DNA of 64,000 bases from Lentzea alba (GCF_011067745.1 NZ_JAAMPJ010000002.1:372001-436000), one strand, 5' to 3'. Shown: positions 9,720-21,338, counted from the first letter of the stretch. The notes: generated by a model from the letters alone, not told the origin. Numbers and translations are program-made.

Positions 9720-10289
9720 GTGCCTCGGCCAGGAGATCCAAGGCAGGTGAACCGAGCGCGGGCAGTTCCTTGCACGCCCGCGCGGCGACGTCTTCGACGG
9801 GAAGCGCCGCCACGATCGCGTTGACCCCGAACGGGTCCAGTCCGAGCAACCTGACCGCCGCCGACGCCGGCCCGCTGACGGCCAGGTACGCGCAGGTCAA
9901 GGCAGCCTCATACGGCTCACCGGTCAGCACGCCGATCACCAGCGGCTGGTGCGGATCCCGCGGCAGGGCAGCGAGCCGCGCGGACGGCCAGGCGCGCCGA
10001 GCCGCCCGCAACATCCCACGTCCCTGCGCCCGCGAGGCCTCGCGCTGAGCGGGCGACGGCGTGCGCGCGTCCAACTCGGCGTCCAGCAAATCGAGATCCT
10101 CACCGCGAGCCGCCGCGGCCGCGAACCCGGCCGCCAGCAACCCGGCGGTGAGCAATCGCCCGTGCAGGAACGACTCCAGCGACGGCTCGTCGACGACCAA
10201 CCCGCGCGCGGCGGCCTCCTCGAGGCCGCCGGAGTGCACGTGTCCGCCGCCGGGGAACCGGGAGTCGGCGAGGATCAGCGCGGTCAGCA

Positions 10290-11972
10290 TCAGAACAGGA
10301 AATACCGTTGGGCCATCGGCAGTTCCGCGACGGGCGAGGGCCCCACGAGCGAACCGTCGACGTGCACGGCGAAGCTGTCCGGATCCACCCGCACGTCCGG
10401 CATCGCGTCGTTGTGCACCATGTCCGCCTTGGTGACCGACCGCGTCGACGAAACCGGCAGCACCCGGCGTGCGTAGCGATCACCGATCCCGGCCTCGATC
10501 GCCTCGGGCGCAACGAAGAACACCGACGACGCCGCGCCGGCCGTGGCACCGAACATCGGCCGCGCCCACACCGGTTGCGGCGTCGGGATCGAGGCGTTGG
10601 CGTCACCCATGGCGCCCCACGCGATGAACCCGCCCTTCAACACCACCGACGGCCGCACGCCGAAGAACTTGGGCTCCCACAACACCAGGTCGGCGAGCTT
10701 GCCGACCTCGACCGACCCGACCTCGGACGCGATTCCGTGCGCCAGCGCGGGGTTGATCGTGTACTTCGCGACGTAGCGCTGGGCCCGCAGGTTCGAGTCC
10801 ATGGACCGGCGCGACGACATCACGTGCGCGGTCTGCCAGGTCCGGATGATCACCTCGCCGACCCGGCCCATCGCCTGCGAGTCGGACGAGATCATCGAGA
10901 TCGCGCCCAGGTCGTGCAGCAGGTCCTCGGCCGCGATCGTGGTCGGCCGGATCCGCGACTCCGCGAACGCCAGGTCCTCCGGCACGGACGGGTTGAGGTG
11001 ATGGCACACCATCAGCATGTCGAGGTGTTCTTCAAGCGTGTTGACGGTGTGCGGGCGCGTCGGATTCGTCGACGACGGCAGCACGTTCGGCAGCGAGACG
11101 ACCCGGATGATGTCCGGCGCGTGCCCGCCACCGGCGCCCTCCGAGTGGTAGGCGTTGATCGACCGGCCACCGATGGCGTCCACGGTGGACTCCAGGAACC
11201 CGGCCTCGTTCAACGTGTCGGTGTGGATCGCGACCTGCACGCCGGACTCGTCCGCCACCCGCAGGCAGGCGTCGATCGCGGCGGGCGTGGTGCCCCAGTC
11301 CTCGTGCAGCTTGAACCCGCCGGCGCCGCCAGCGAGCTGTTCGCGCAGCCCTTCGAGCGAGACCGTGTTCCCCTTGCCCAGCAACAGAACGTTGATCGGC
11401 ATGTGGTCCATCGACGTCAGCATGCGGTCGAGGTACCAGGCGCCCGACGTGACCGTGGTGGCCTTGGTGCCCTCCGCCGGACCGGTACCGCCACCGATCA
11501 ACGTCGTCAGCCCGGACGCCAGGGCCTCGTCCACGATCTGCGGGCAGATGAAGTGCACGTGGCAGTCGATGCCGCCGGCGGTCAGGATCTTCCCGTTGCC
11601 GGACAGGATCTCCGTCGACGGCCCGATGACCAGGTCGGGGTGGACCCCGTCCATCGTGTCCGGGTTGCCGGCCTTGCCGATCGCGACGATCCGCCCGTCG
11701 CGCACGCCGACGTCCGCCTTGACGACACCCCAGTGGTCGAGGATCACCGCACCGGTGATGACCAGGTCCGGAGCGCCCTCGGCCCGGGTCGCGACGCCCT
11801 GTCCCATCGACTCGCGGATGACCTTGCCGCCGCCGAAGATCACCTCGTCGCCCGACCCGGCACCGCGTGACCGGTCCTCGGTGACCTCGATGAACAGGTC
11901 GGTGTCGGCGAGCCGGATCCGGTCGCCGACGGTCGGCCCGAGCAGTTCGGCATAGCGCTCGCGGTCGATCAT
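10290..11972 (-). CDS. ureC: Urease alpha subunit (catalytic)
   Basis: A 560-residue amidohydrolase that splits urea into ammonia and carbamate at a dinuclear nickel centre. The metal motif GGIDCHVHF carries the first two His ligands. FKLHEDWG carries the lysine that becomes carbamylated and bridges the nickel ions. MVCHHLNP carries the active-site flap His, and [11 protein letters not shown] the Asp ligand. All essential residues are visible, so the enzyme should be active. It overlaps ureAB by 4 bases (ATGA) and ureF by one, forming a tight operon. Confidence 0.97.
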   Translation of the reverse strand: MIDRERYAELLGPTVGDRIRLADTDLFIEVTEDRSRGAGSGDEVIFGGGKVIRESMGQGVATRAEGAPDLVITGAVILDHWGVVKADVGVRDGRIVAIGKAGNPDTMDGVHPDLVIGPSTEILSGNGKILTAGGIDCHVHFICPQIVDEALASGLTTLIGGGTGPAEGTKATTVTSGAWYLDRMLTSMDHMPINVLLLGKGNTVSLEGLREQLAGGAGGFKLHEDWGTTPAAIDACLRVADESGVQVAIHTDTLNEAGFLESTVDAIGGRSINAYHSEGAGGGHAPDIIRVVSLPNVLPSSTNPTRPHTVNTLEEHLDMLMVCHHLNPSVPEDLAFAESRIRPTTIAAEDLLHDLGAISMISSDSQAMGRVGEVIIRTWQTAHVMSSRRSMDSNLRAQRYVAKYTINPALAHGIASEVGSVEVGKLADLVLWEPKFFGVRPSVVLKGGFIAWGAMGDANASIPTPQPVWARPMFGATAGAASSVFFVAPEAIEAGIGDRYARRVLPVSSTRSVTKADMVHNDAMPDVRVDPDSFAVHVDGSLVGPSPVAELPMAQRYFLF

Positions 11973-12568
11973 CGCTGCAACCCCCGGACAATCCTCAAGC
12001 CTGCCAACGGAACCAGCGTGACCTCGCGTTCGACGCCCGGCTCGAACCGGACGGCGGTGCCCGCCGGGATGTCCAGCCGATACCCGAACGCGGCCTCGCG
12101 ATCGAACTCCAGCCCCGTGTTGACCGAGGCGAAGTGGAAGTGCGAGCCGACCTGAACAGGCCGGTCGGCGGCGTTGACCACCACCAGGGTCACCCGCGGC
12201 CGTCCGGGGTTCAGCTCGACGGGCTCCGAGCCGACGACGACCTCACCCGGAGCCGGACCGGCGGAGGGCGCGATCGGGTGGTGCACGGTGACGAGCTTCG
12301 TGCCGTCCGGGAACGTCGCCTCGACCTGGACCGAGTCGATCATCTCCGGCACCCCGCGCATGACCTGCTCCGGCGCGAGCACCGTGCGGCCGCTCTCCAT
12401 CAGGTCGCTGACCGTGCGGCCGTCCCGCGCGCCTTCCAGCACGTGGTCGGTGATCAGCGCGACGGCTTCGGGGTAGTTGAGCAGCACCCCTCGTTCCAAC
12501 CGGCGGCGGGCCACGTCGGCGGCGACGTGCACGAGGAGCTTGTCGCGTTCATGCGGCGTCAGATGCAC
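11969..12568 (-). CDS. ureAB: Fused urease gamma-beta subunit
   Basis: A 199-residue fusion. Residues 1-100 are the gamma subunit ([20 protein letters not shown], then [10 protein letters not shown] and the DLMESGR motif). Residues about 105-199 are the beta subunit (GEVV...[15 protein letters not shown], with [10 protein letters not shown]). Such gamma-beta fusions are known in some actinomycetes and in Helicobacter. It is the first gene of the operon ureAB-ureC-ureF-ureG-ureD. The promoter must lie in the 144-base gap shared with the divergent ABC transporter gene, which contains a GAAACACGG direct repeat. Confidence 0.95.
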   Translation of the reverse strand: MHLTPHERDKLLVHVAADVARRRLERGVLLNYPEAVALITDHVLEGARDGRTVSDLMESGRTVLAPEQVMRGVPEMIDSVQVEATFPDGTKLVTVHHPIAPSAGPAPGEVVVGSEPVELNPGRPRVTLVVVNAADRPVQVGSHFHFASVNTGLEFDREAAFGYRLDIPAGTAVRFEPGVEREVTLVPLAGLRIVRGLQR

Positions 12569-12608
12569 CCGTTTGTTCTAACACGCGAAAGCGCGCTATC
12601 GCGGAGTG

Positions 12609-12628
12609 GAAACACGGTCGAAACACGG
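12609..12628. repeat. Direct repeat GAAACACGG x2, 11-base period
   Basis: GAAACACGG occurs at 12609-12617 and 12620-12628 between the divergent ureAB and ABC-2 ATPase genes. A one-helical-turn spacing suits tandem regulator binding, possibly by the NarL-type regulator encoded at 15.4 kb or an urease regulator. This is inferred from spacing and position only. Confidence 0.3.
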
Positions 12629-12712
12629 CCGCGTGTCCACCGACCGGTTGACAACCGGAGTCAGCGGTGCGGTCGTCCCGCGTGGAGGGTCCGAAACCGC
12701 AGGATTTACCCC

Positions 12713-13537
12713 ATGAACGCGATCCGAGTGAGGGGCCTCCGGAAGGCCTACAAGGGCCACCAGGCGGTGGCAGGGGTGGATCTCGACGTCGCACGAGGCG
12801 AGGTGTTCGCGGTCCTCGGACCCAACGGCGCCGGCAAGACCACGAGCGTGGAGATCCTGGAGGGCCACCGCGACCGCGACGGCGGCGAGGTCAGCGTGCT
12901 GGGCGTCGACCCGGCCAAGGGCGGCCGCGAGTGGCGTTCGAAGCTCGGCATCGTCCTGCAGAGCGCGACGGACGCCGCCACGCTCACCGTGCGCGAAGCC
13001 GTCCACCACTACGCCAAGTACTACGCCGACCCGCGGGACCCGGAAGAGATCATCGACCTGGTCGGGCTCACCGAGAAGGCCAAGTCCCGCGCCGGCACGC
13101 TCTCCGGTGGTCAGCGGCGGCGGCTCGACGTGGCGCTCGGCATCATCGGCCGCCCCGAGCTGGTGTTCCTCGACGAGCCGACCACCGGCTTCGACCCCGA
13201 GGCGCGCCGCCAGTTCTGGAGCCTGATCAAGCTGCTGGCGGCCGAGGGCACCACGATCCTGCTGACCACGCACTACCTGGACGAGGCCGAGGCGCTCGCC
13301 GACCGCGTGGCCGTGCTCGCCGGCGGCCGGATCGTCGCCGAGGGCACGCCGCGAACGCTCGGCGGCCGTGCGCACGCCGACGCCACGGTCCGATGGCTGT
13401 CCGACCGCGGCTACACCGAGATCAGGACCTCGGAGCCCACCAAGGCGATCGCCGAACTGTCCCGCAACGGCGAGCTGGCCGAGCTCACCATCACCCGCCC
13501 GTCGCTGGAAGACGTCTACCTGGAGCTGATCAAATGA
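12713..13537 (+). CDS. ABC-2 type exporter ATPase (DrrA-like)
   Basis: A 274-residue ABC ATPase. Walker A is GPNGAGKTT (36-44), the signature LSGGQRRRLD, Walker B VFLDEPTTGFD and the H-loop LTTHYLDEAEALADR. The C-terminal segment ends ITRPSLEDVYLELI, the usual tail of DrrA-type drug or polymer exporter subunits. It energises the permease encoded by the next gene (4-base overlap). The start is the ATG at 12713; upstream open frame is a shadow of ureAB. The presence of a two-component pair directly downstream suggests this exporter is part of a sensed response, for example to an antibiotic or envelope stress. Confidence 0.93.
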   Translation: MNAIRVRGLRKAYKGHQAVAGVDLDVARGEVFAVLGPNGAGKTTSVEILEGHRDRDGGEVSVLGVDPAKGGREWRSKLGIVLQSATDAATLTVREAVHHYAKYYADPRDPEEIIDLVGLTEKAKSRAGTLSGGQRRRLDVALGIIGRPELVFLDEPTTGFDPEARRQFWSLIKLLAAEGTTILLTTHYLDEAEALADRVAVLAGGRIVAEGTPRTLGGRAHADATVRWLSDRGYTEIRTSEPTKAIAELSRNGELAELTITRPSLEDVYLELIK

Positions 13538-14331
13538 CCACCGCGGTGCTGCCCGGAACCCTGTCCCTCGGTCTCGCGAGGGGTGCGACCGAACTGCGGG
13601 AGTTCTTCCGGCAGAAGGAAAACCTCATCTTCACGGTGTCGCTGCCGGCGATCCTGATGCTGCTGCTCGGCACCGTCTACGTGCGCGAAGTGGCACAGGG
13701 CCAGATGTTCGCGGCGAGCATGATCGGCGCCGGCATCATCTCGACGTCGTTCGTGGGCCTGGGCATGAGCGTCGTGGCCGACCGCGAGGACGGCACGCTG
13801 AAGCGCCTGCGCGGCACGCCGATGCCGTTCACGTCCTACTTCATCGGCAAGATCATCCTGGTCTTCGTGTCGAGCCTGGTCGAGGCCGTGCTGCTGATGA
13901 TCGTCGCGATCGTGCGGTTCGACGTGCAGCTGCCCTCGACGGCCGAGAAGTGGTTCACGTTCGGCTGGGTCTTCGTGCTCGGCATCATCTCGTGCTCGCT
14001 GATCGGTGTCGCGCTCAGCTCGATCGCGAAGTCCACCCGGAACGCGGCGGGCGTGCTGAACCTGCCGTACATCGTGTTGCAGTTCCTGTCCGGTGTCTTC
14101 ATCAGCACGGCGGCGCTGCCGGAGTCCCTGCGGGTGACGGGTTCGCTCTTCCCGCTCAAGTGGGTGTGTCAGGGTTTCCGCTCGGTGTTCGCACTGAACG
14201 ACGGCTACGCGGTCATGGAGGCGGCGGGATCATGGGAGCTCGGGAAGATCGCGCTGGTGCTGGGAGCGTGGACGATCGGCGGCCTGGTACTCGTGAGCAG
14301 GACTTTCAAGTGGAGCAACGCCGCCAGCTGA
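13534..14331 (+). CDS. ABC-2 type exporter permease
   Basis: A 265-residue membrane protein with six hydrophobic segments, the normal size for an ABC-2 permease. Motifs such as ADREDGTLKRLRGTPMPF (the cytosolic gate helix region between TM2 and TM3) and the late QFLSGVFISTAALPE / FPLKWVCQGFRS are typical of DrrB-like exporters. It pairs with the upstream ATPase (ATGA overlap). The histidine kinase gene starts 22 bases before its stop, so all four genes 12713-15964 look like one transcription unit. Confidence 0.92.
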   Translation: MTTAVLPGTLSLGLARGATELREFFRQKENLIFTVSLPAILMLLLGTVYVREVAQGQMFAASMIGAGIISTSFVGLGMSVVADREDGTLKRLRGTPMPFTSYFIGKIILVFVSSLVEAVLLMIVAIVRFDVQLPSTAEKWFTFGWVFVLGIISCSLIGVALSSIAKSTRNAAGVLNLPYIVLQFLSGVFISTAALPESLRVTGSLFPLKWVCQGFRSVFALNDGYAVMEAAGSWELGKIALVLGAWTIGGLVLVSRTFKWSNAAS

Positions 14332-15365
14332 TCACCTGGTACGTGCTCTTCGCGATCACGCAGGTCACCGCGCTCGTGCTCGTCCTGATCGACAACAGCA
14401 CCCTCGCCGACCGCCTGTCGGCGGCGGGGTTGTTGTGCTTGAACGGCGTGTGGTTCGTGCTCTACGGCAGGCGGCTGGTGGTCCGCGGGGACGACGACTG
14501 GCGCGGATTCGTCTACGCGGCCGGATCGCTGGTCACCTTCGCCCCGGCGGTCTGGTTCAGCGGCAACGCGACCTTCGCCCTGTTCGGCCTGGTCCCGCAG
14601 ATCTACATGGTGCTGCCGCTCGGATGGGCGTTCGTCCCGACGGTGGTGTTCGTGCTGACGCCGCAGGTCCTGACCTGGCTGGCGGGCAACGAGCCCTCCC
14701 TGCCGTGGGCGGCGGCCCTGCTGATCATCGGCTTCTCCCAGGCGTTCGGGTGGGCGATCACCCGGATCGTGCAGCAGAACCAGCAGCGCGGTGAGCTGCT
14801 GGAGCGCATCGAGGCGCTGACCATCGAGGCCGAGCGGGCGCGGTGGTCGGCGGACATCCACGACACCCTGGCACAGGGCTTCACCTCGATCATCACGCTG
14901 TTGCAGGGCGCGCAGCCGAACGTCGAGCTGGCGCTGCAGACCGCGCGGGAGAACCTGCGCGAGGCCAGGGCGTTGGTCGCCTCCAACGCACCGTCACCTT
15001 TGGACGGTTCGACGTTGGAAGACGCGTTGCGGCGGCTGATTTCCGGGGTCGCGCTGCCGTCGACGTTCCGGGTGATCGGGGACGTCGTGCCGTTGACGAC
15101 CTCGGCCGAGGTGGTGCTGCTGCGGACCGTGCAGGAGGCGTTGAACAACGTCGTCCGGCATTCCGGGGCCACGCGGGTCGACGTTGTGATGAGGTTCGAC
15201 GAGGACGGCGTCTCGCTGGAGGTGCGCGACGACGGCCGCGGGTTCGGTGACGCGCCCGAGGGGTTCGGGCTGCGCGGCATGCGGGCCCGGCTGGAACAGG
15301 TGGGCGGGACGCTCTCGTTGTCTTCGGACGAAGGGGCGTCGGTGCTGGTGGAGGTGCCGCTGTGA
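14310..15365 (+). CDS. Two-component sensor histidine kinase (NarX/DesK type)
   Basis: A 351-residue kinase with four to six N-terminal membrane segments (about residues 5-150) and no large extracellular domain, as in intramembrane-sensing kinases. The HisKA_3 motif WSADIHDTLAQGFTSI carries the phospho-accepting His. The ATPase part has NNVVRHSGAT (N box), DDGRGFG (G1) and GFGLRGMRARLEQ. The start is the GTG at 14310, which overlaps the permease gene. Its stop overlaps the regulator start by 4 bases. The regulated target is probably the adjacent ABC exporter. Confidence 0.92.
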   Translation: MEQRRQLITWYVLFAITQVTALVLVLIDNSTLADRLSAAGLLCLNGVWFVLYGRRLVVRGDDDWRGFVYAAGSLVTFAPAVWFSGNATFALFGLVPQIYMVLPLGWAFVPTVVFVLTPQVLTWLAGNEPSLPWAAALLIIGFSQAFGWAITRIVQQNQQRGELLERIEALTIEAERARWSADIHDTLAQGFTSIITLLQGAQPNVELALQTARENLREARALVASNAPSPLDGSTLEDALRRLISGVALPSTFRVIGDVVPLTTSAEVVLLRTVQEALNNVVRHSGATRVDVVMRFDEDGVSLEVRDDGRGFGDAPEGFGLRGMRARLEQVGGTLSLSSDEGASVLVEVPL

Positions 15366-15964
15366 TCAGGATTCTGCTGGTGGACGACCACCCCGTCGTG
15401 CGTCAGGGGTTGAAGGGCATGCTCGTCGCCGACGATCTGGAGGTCGTCGGCGACGCCGGGTCGGGCGCCGAGGCGATCGCTCAGGCCGCCCTGCTGAAGC
15501 CCGACGTCGTGCTGATGGACCTGCGGATGCCCGAAATGGACGGTGTCGCCGCGACCGCGAAGATCGTCGGAACCGGGCCGCGCGTGCTGGTGCTGACGAC
15601 GTACGAGACCGATTCGGACATTCTTCGCGCGGTCGAGGCCGGCGCGTCCGGCTACCTGCTGAAGGACTCGACCACGGAGGACCTCATCGCGGCGATCCGC
15701 GCGGCGTCGCGCGGCGAGACAGTGCTGGCGCCGTCGATGGTCGCGAAGGTCGTCGGGCAGGTCCGCACACCGCCGCTGTCCGCGCGCGAGGCCGAGGTGT
15801 TGCGGCTGGTCGCGAAGGGGATGTCGAACGTCGAGATCGGACGGACGCTGTTCATCTCGGAGGCGACCGTGAAGACTCACCTGCTGCGGGTGTTCAACAA
15901 ACTGGGCGTGTCCGATCGGACGGCCGCGGTCACCACTGCGATGGATCGCGGGATGCTGCAGTAA
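15362..15964 (+). CDS. NarL/FixJ-family response regulator
   Basis: A 200-residue DNA-binding regulator. The receiver domain has the phospho-acceptor Asp in VVLMDLRMPEMDG and the conserved Lys in GYLLKD. The LuxR-type helix-turn-helix reads LSAREAEVLRLVAKGMSN with EATVKTHLLRVFNKLGV. It pairs with the kinase just upstream. A target within the window could be the exporter promoter near 12.6 kb. The following 164 bases up to 16128 hold no recognised gene. Confidence 0.93.
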   Translation: MIRILLVDDHPVVRQGLKGMLVADDLEVVGDAGSGAEAIAQAALLKPDVVLMDLRMPEMDGVAATAKIVGTGPRVLVLTTYETDSDILRAVEAGASGYLLKDSTTEDLIAAIRAASRGETVLAPSMVAKVVGQVRTPPLSAREAEVLRLVAKGMSNVEIGRTLFISEATVKTHLLRVFNKLGVSDRTAAVTTAMDRGMLQ

Positions 15965-16128
15965 CACCCCGCCGTCACGGCATTAGTGCACAGTGGTGAA
16001 AGAGCCGAGCGGCCCGGCGGCCGTTCGAGTGCCACCCCCCGGCGAACTCGGCATCGGCGCAACAATCTGTTCATTCGACTATCACGGGCAGTCGTCGACG
16101 CTGTTCGCAACATCAGTCGGGGGGACAG

Positions 16129-17013
16129 GTGCTGCGAGAGACGATTCTTTTCCTGGAGGAATTTCTCCACGGTCGCGGCGCGCCCGCAGTGACCAAAGCC
16201 GTGGTGGGCATCATGTCTTTCGCCGTGCTCCTGGGCGCGGCCCTCGGCAGCACCGCGATCAAGTCAGGCGCACTGGTCGCCGTCGTACTGCTCGTCACGA
16301 TCGCCGGAATCGCCCTGGTGGTGAACCGCCGGAGCGACCGGCGAGAACTCGCGACACAGCAGGAGCTGCTGTCTCGCTACTGCAACCAGCTAGACAAAAC
16401 GCGGCCCGGCTATCAGATTCTCGAATGGAAGGAGACCACCGTCATCGGCGACCGAGGTGACGCCTGCACAAAGGTGACGGTCAAGCTTCGTCCATTGGGA
16501 ACAGATCTGCTGTTCGTTCGCCTGAAGTTCGGCTGCGGCTGGCCCCAGCCGGCCAAGTATCGGCGCCAGGTCAAGATGGCGGTGCGCAACGTGCTCGTGG
16601 ACGGCTCTCCCGGAACAACGCTGCACAAGACGCTGTCCTGGCCCAGAGACGGAACACTGGCAGCGGTGATTCACTTCCACGAGCCACCGCTGCACGATTC
16701 CGAAATCTCGTTCGCGGTCGAACTGGATTGGCCGAGGCAGTGCCTGCCACTCGTGGAAGGCTCGCCGGACGAGTTCTCCCTCATGTTCGCCCAACCGGTC
16801 GCGCACGCGGTGTACCGGGTCGTTCTGCCCACGGGCACCGATGCCTACCTGGAACCGATCGGCCCCCTCGACGAGGGCTACGACCTGCGCAAAGACCAGG
16901 ACGACCTGAACACGCGATCGATCACCCTGGAGCTGTTCGACCCGCCTGTCCGCCATCGCGTCGGCGCACGGCTGGAACTCAGAAAAGATCAGCGTGCGGT
17001 CTCACACCGCTGA
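16129..17013 (+). CDS. Hypothetical membrane-anchored protein
   Basis: A 294-residue protein not recognised by family. Two adjacent hydrophobic segments (about residues 20-65, AVVGIMSFAVLLGAA... and ALVAVVLLVTIAGIAL) are followed by RRSDRRE, which by the positive-inside rule puts the remaining 230 residues in the cytoplasm. That part has LRPLGTDLLFVRLKFGCGW and a beta-rich pattern, with no catalytic motif seen. The GTG start at 16129 follows GGGGGACAG. It stands alone between the two-component pair and serC. Codon use looks less GC-biased than in its neighbours, which may indicate acquisition. Confidence 0.7.
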   Translation: MLRETILFLEEFLHGRGAPAVTKAVVGIMSFAVLLGAALGSTAIKSGALVAVVLLVTIAGIALVVNRRSDRRELATQQELLSRYCNQLDKTRPGYQILEWKETTVIGDRGDACTKVTVKLRPLGTDLLFVRLKFGCGWPQPAKYRRQVKMAVRNVLVDGSPGTTLHKTLSWPRDGTLAAVIHFHEPPLHDSEISFAVELDWPRQCLPLVEGSPDEFSLMFAQPVAHAVYRVVLPTGTDAYLEPIGPLDEGYDLRKDQDDLNTRSITLELFDPPVRHRVGARLELRKDQRAVSHR

Positions 17014-17170
17014 CGAGCAGCGAATCAGTCGTCCTCGTCCGTGGTACCGCTGTTCCCACCCATACCTGCACACATCCGCAACACTGAAGTTACCCTCCGT
17101 GATCATTTGCGAGTTGAGGTTGCGGACCGTAACAAACTCTCTCGTCATGATCAACTCGACCGCCGCGTGA

Positions 17171-18409
<1,239 letters not shown>

Positions 18410-18413
18410 GTGC

Positions 18414-18466
18414 TTGATGAGGGGAGCTTTCACAAACCTGAGGTTTGTGAAAGCTCGCCTCATCAA
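18414..18466. terminator. Long bidirectional terminator hairpin
   Basis: Two 26-base arms (18414-18439 and 18441-18466) form a near-perfect palindrome with one mismatch and a one-base centre: TTGATGAGG... and ...CCTCATCAA. It lies between the convergent serC and the MacB-like permease gene and can terminate both transcripts. The length is well above that of ordinary terminators, see findings. Confidence 0.85.
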
Positions 18467-18511
18467 TTTCCAGCCGGGGGCGCACCCTGGCGGATCGGTG
18501 CGCCTCCTCTT

Positions 18512-19654
18512 TCAGGCGAGGGCTTCGGTCGGGGACTGGCGCGCGGCGCGGACCGCCGGGTAGACGCCGGCGATGGCGCCGATGAGCACGGCCGCGCCCA
18601 CTCCCCCGAGCAGGGCGGGCCAGGGCAGTGCCGCCGGCCACTTCTGGCTGATCGAGTAACCAGCCGTGACCGCGATCCCGACGACCACCCCTACCAGGCC
18701 GCCGAGGCCGGACAACAGCACCGACTCGGTGAGGAACTGCCACCTGATCTGCCGCCGGGTCGCCCCGAGCGCCCGCCGCAGACCGATCTCCCTGCGCCGT
18801 TCCAGCACCGAGATCACCATCGTGTTCGCCACGCCGACGCCACCCACCAACAACGCGACCCCGCCCAGTCCCAGGAAGAGCGCGTTGTAGCTGTTCTCCG
18901 CGATCTGCTGCGCGGCCAGCGCGTCCGACGGCCGGGACACCTTCACCTCGTTGGACTGCTGAGGGTTCAGCGTCGGGCCGAGCAGCTTGCGGACGGTGTC
19001 GACCTGCTCCTTGTCGGTCCGCACGTACACGGTGCTCGGGCTGCCGTCGAACCCGAACGCCTCCTTCGCCGCCTCCCAGCCGATCAGCGCGGCCCGGTCG
19101 ATCTCCGGCGACAACGGCAGCGGCGCCAAAATCCCGACGACGCTGAACCACTGCCCGTCGATCCACACCTGCGCGCCGACGCGGTCGATGCCGAGCCGGG
19201 ACGCCGCGGTCGAGCCGAGCACGATGGTCTTCTCGCCGGACTCCAGCCAGCGACCCTTGTCGACCTTGGCCTCCAGCACCTTCAGCAGGTCCTCGTCGGC
19301 CGCCGCGACCCGCAGCCCCAGCGTGTCGCTGGACGGCACGAGGTCGGTCTTGCGCACGTTCGCCGAGATGCCGCCGGTCGCGCTCGCCCCCGTCACCGCG
19401 CCGATCCGGCGGGCCATCGGCACCGCGGTCTCCGGCAGCTTGGCCTCACTGCCGCCGAACGTCTGGCCGGGCGCGGCGGTCAGCAGGTTCGTGCCGAGGG
19501 TGGCGAGCTTGTCGCGCAACGCCTGCCCGCTCGACGCCGGGATGCCGATCACGGCGACCAGCGCGGCGATGCCGATCGCGATGCCCAGCGCGGACAGGAC
19601 GGCGCGCATCGGGCGGGTGCGCATCCCGAAGAACCCGAGGCGCAGCAGGTCCAT
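18512..19654 (-). CDS. MacB/FtsX-type ABC exporter permease
   Basis: A 380-residue permease: TM1 near residues 15-40 (MRAVLSALGIAIGIAALVAVIG), a large extracytoplasmic MacB_PCD domain, then three C-terminal membrane segments. The FtsX coupling motif ERRREIGLRRALGATRRQI precedes TM3. These proteins do not move substrate through the membrane but drive extracytoplasmic partners mechanically. The start is the ATG sharing one base with the ATPase stop (TGATG); an in-frame GTG lies one codon earlier. Last gene of the four-gene operon that starts at 21841. Confidence 0.93.
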   Translation of the reverse strand: MDLLRLGFFGMRTRPMRAVLSALGIAIGIAALVAVIGIPASSGQALRDKLATLGTNLLTAAPGQTFGGSEAKLPETAVPMARRIGAVTGASATGGISANVRKTDLVPSSDTLGLRVAAADEDLLKVLEAKVDKGRWLESGEKTIVLGSTAASRLGIDRVGAQVWIDGQWFSVVGILAPLPLSPEIDRAALIGWEAAKEAFGFDGSPSTVYVRTDKEQVDTVRKLLGPTLNPQQSNEVKVSRPSDALAAQQIAENSYNALFLGLGGVALLVGGVGVANTMVISVLERRREIGLRRALGATRRQIRWQFLTESVLLSGLGGLVGVVVGIAVTAGYSISQKWPAALPWPALLGGVGAAVLIGAIAGVYPAVRAARQSPTEALA

Positions 19655-20304
19655 CACACGATCACCCCGTCGCGGACCTCGACGCGACGCGGAGCGCGTG
19701 CCGCCACGTCGCGGTCGTGCGTGATCAGCACGACCGTGGTGCCGTCGGAGTTGAGACCCTCCAACAACTCCAGCACACCGGCGCCGTTGCGGGTGTCCAG
19801 GTTCCCGGTCGGCTCGTCGGCCAGCAGGATCCCCGGCGTGTTCACCACCGCACGGGCGATCGCGACGCGCTGGCGTTCACCACCGGACAGCTCGTGCGGC
19901 TTGTGCAACGCCCGGTGGATCAACCCGACTCTGTCCAAAGCGGACATCGCCAAAGCCCGTCTCTTGTGCCGTGGCACGCCCGCGTACACCAGGCTGGCGG
20001 CGACGTTCTCGATCGCCGACAGCCCGTCGGTGAGGAAGAACTGCTGGAAGACGAACCCGATGGTGCGCGCTCGCAGCGCCGACAAAGCGTTGTCCGACAA
20101 CGACGACACGTCGTGGCCATCGATCTCGACGCGACCCGTCGTGGGCTTGTCCAGTGTGCCCATCAGGTGCAGCAGCGTGGACTTGCCGGAGCCGGACGGC
20201 CCGACGATCGCGAGCATCTCGCCGCCCCCGACGGTCAGCGACACGTCCCGCAACGCCTGCACGCCACCGGGATACGTCCGCGAGGCGTGGTCGATGGTGA
20301 TCAC
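19654..20304 (-). CDS. MacB/LolD-type ABC ATPase
   Basis: A 216-residue ATPase: Walker [11 protein letters not shown]-loop [18 protein letters not shown], signature [14 protein letters not shown], Walker [14 protein letters not shown]-loop [13 protein letters not shown]. The sequence is typical of type VII (MacB/LolD) ATPases. It pairs with the permease encoded downstream and overlaps the upstream adaptor gene by 4 bases. Confidence 0.94.
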   Translation of the reverse strand: MITIDHASRTYPGGVQALRDVSLTVGGGEMLAIVGPSGSGKSTLLHLMGTLDKPTTGRVEIDGHDVSSLSDNALSALRARTIGFVFQQFFLTDGLSAIENVAASLVYAGVPRHKRRALAMSALDRVGLIHRALHKPHELSGGERQRVAIARAVVNTPGILLADEPTGNLDTRNGAGVLELLEGLNSDGTTVVLITHDRDVAARAPRRVEVRDGVIV

Positions 20305-21338
20305 TCGGTGGTCACCACCTTCATGCCCTCCCGCAGGCCCTCCCCGGTGACCTCGACCTGGCCCTTGGCGAAGAGGCCGACGGTGACCTTGATGATCCTG
20401 CGGTCCTCGGTCTCGACGCCGTAGCCGCCCTCGGCCAGCGCGAGCAGCGCGCCGATCGGCACGGCGAGCACGTTCTGCTTCTTGCCGACCGTGAACACCG
20501 TCGAGACGGTGGCGGAGTCGACGCCCTCGGCGGCGGCCGGGTCGTCCACGGCGATGGTCAGCACCAGCTTCGGCTTCTGGTCCATGCCGTTGCCGGGGGT
20601 CTTGGTGACGGACTGGATGGTGCCGGTGGTGGGCTTGCCGCCGGGGATCGACAGCTCGACCTTCTCGCCGACCTTCGCGAGGCGCTGCTTGTTGGTGTCG
20701 AGCTCGACGGTGACGGCGCGTTCGGTGCCGGTCACCTTCATCAGGTCACCGGCGGCCGGTGCGCCGAGCTGTGCGCTGAGCGCCGACACGCGGACCGCGC
20801 CGGGCTGCACCACGACGTCGCCCTGGCCGAGCTTTCCGTTCTGCTCCAGCCCCAGTGCCTTCTGCCACTTCTTGATGGCGGAGGCGGTGTAGGAGGTGAA
20901 CTTCTCGTCGGGAGTGCCGAAGTCCTGGAACCCCAGGGCGGCGAGGTTCTCCTCGACGACTTTGACGTCGGGCCCGTTCGGCACGCCCGCTTCCAGGTCG
21001 CGGTAGAGCGGCAGCGAGCCGTAGAACAACGGCACAGGCTTCGCGTCCGCCCAGTACAGCGGCTTGCCGCGGGCGACGACCGAACCCTGTTCCGGCAGAC
21101 CGGTGATCGTGCCTCCTTTGCGGCCGGCCAGCGCTCGTTCCGCGCCGTAGCCGAGCTGCCCGGAGATGGACTGCTGGTCCGCGAGGTTGGTCTTCTTCAC
21201 CGGGGCCGTCTTGGACGGCTCGGCCTTGGGCGGCTCGGCGTTCGCCTGGCTCGACGCGACTCTGGTGAGGACCACGACGCCGCCGGTCCCGAGCAGGACG
21301 GCCGCGATGATCGCGGTGATGATGATTTTGCGCTTCAC
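20301..21338 (-). CDS. Efflux periplasmic-adaptor-like protein with peptidoglycan-binding domain
   Basis: A 345-residue protein with one N-terminal membrane anchor ([20 protein letters not shown]). A peptidoglycan-binding_1 domain follows at about residues 125-175 ([14 protein letters not shown] and [16 protein letters not shown]). Then come beta-barrel segments resembling HlyD/MacA-type adaptors. In Gram-positive bacteria such adaptors link MacB-like permeases to the cell wall. The start is the GTG at 21338, preceded by GGAGGGG and overlapping the lipoprotein stop (GTGA). The open frame extending to 21722 is a shadow. Confidence 0.88.
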   Translation of the reverse strand: MKRKIIITAIIAAVLLGTGGVVVLTRVASSQANAEPPKAEPSKTAPVKKTNLADQQSISGQLGYGAERALAGRKGGTITGLPEQGSVVARGKPLYWADAKPVPLFYGSLPLYRDLEAGVPNGPDVKVVEENLAALGFQDFGTPDEKFTSYTASAIKKWQKALGLEQNGKLGQGDVVVQPGAVRVSALSAQLGAPAAGDLMKVTGTERAVTVELDTNKQRLAKVGEKVELSIPGGKPTTGTIQSVTKTPGNGMDQKPKLVLTIAVDDPAAAEGVDSATVSTVFTVGKKQNVLAVPIGALLALAEGGYGVETEDRRIIKVTVGLFAKGQVEVTGEGLREGMKVVTTE

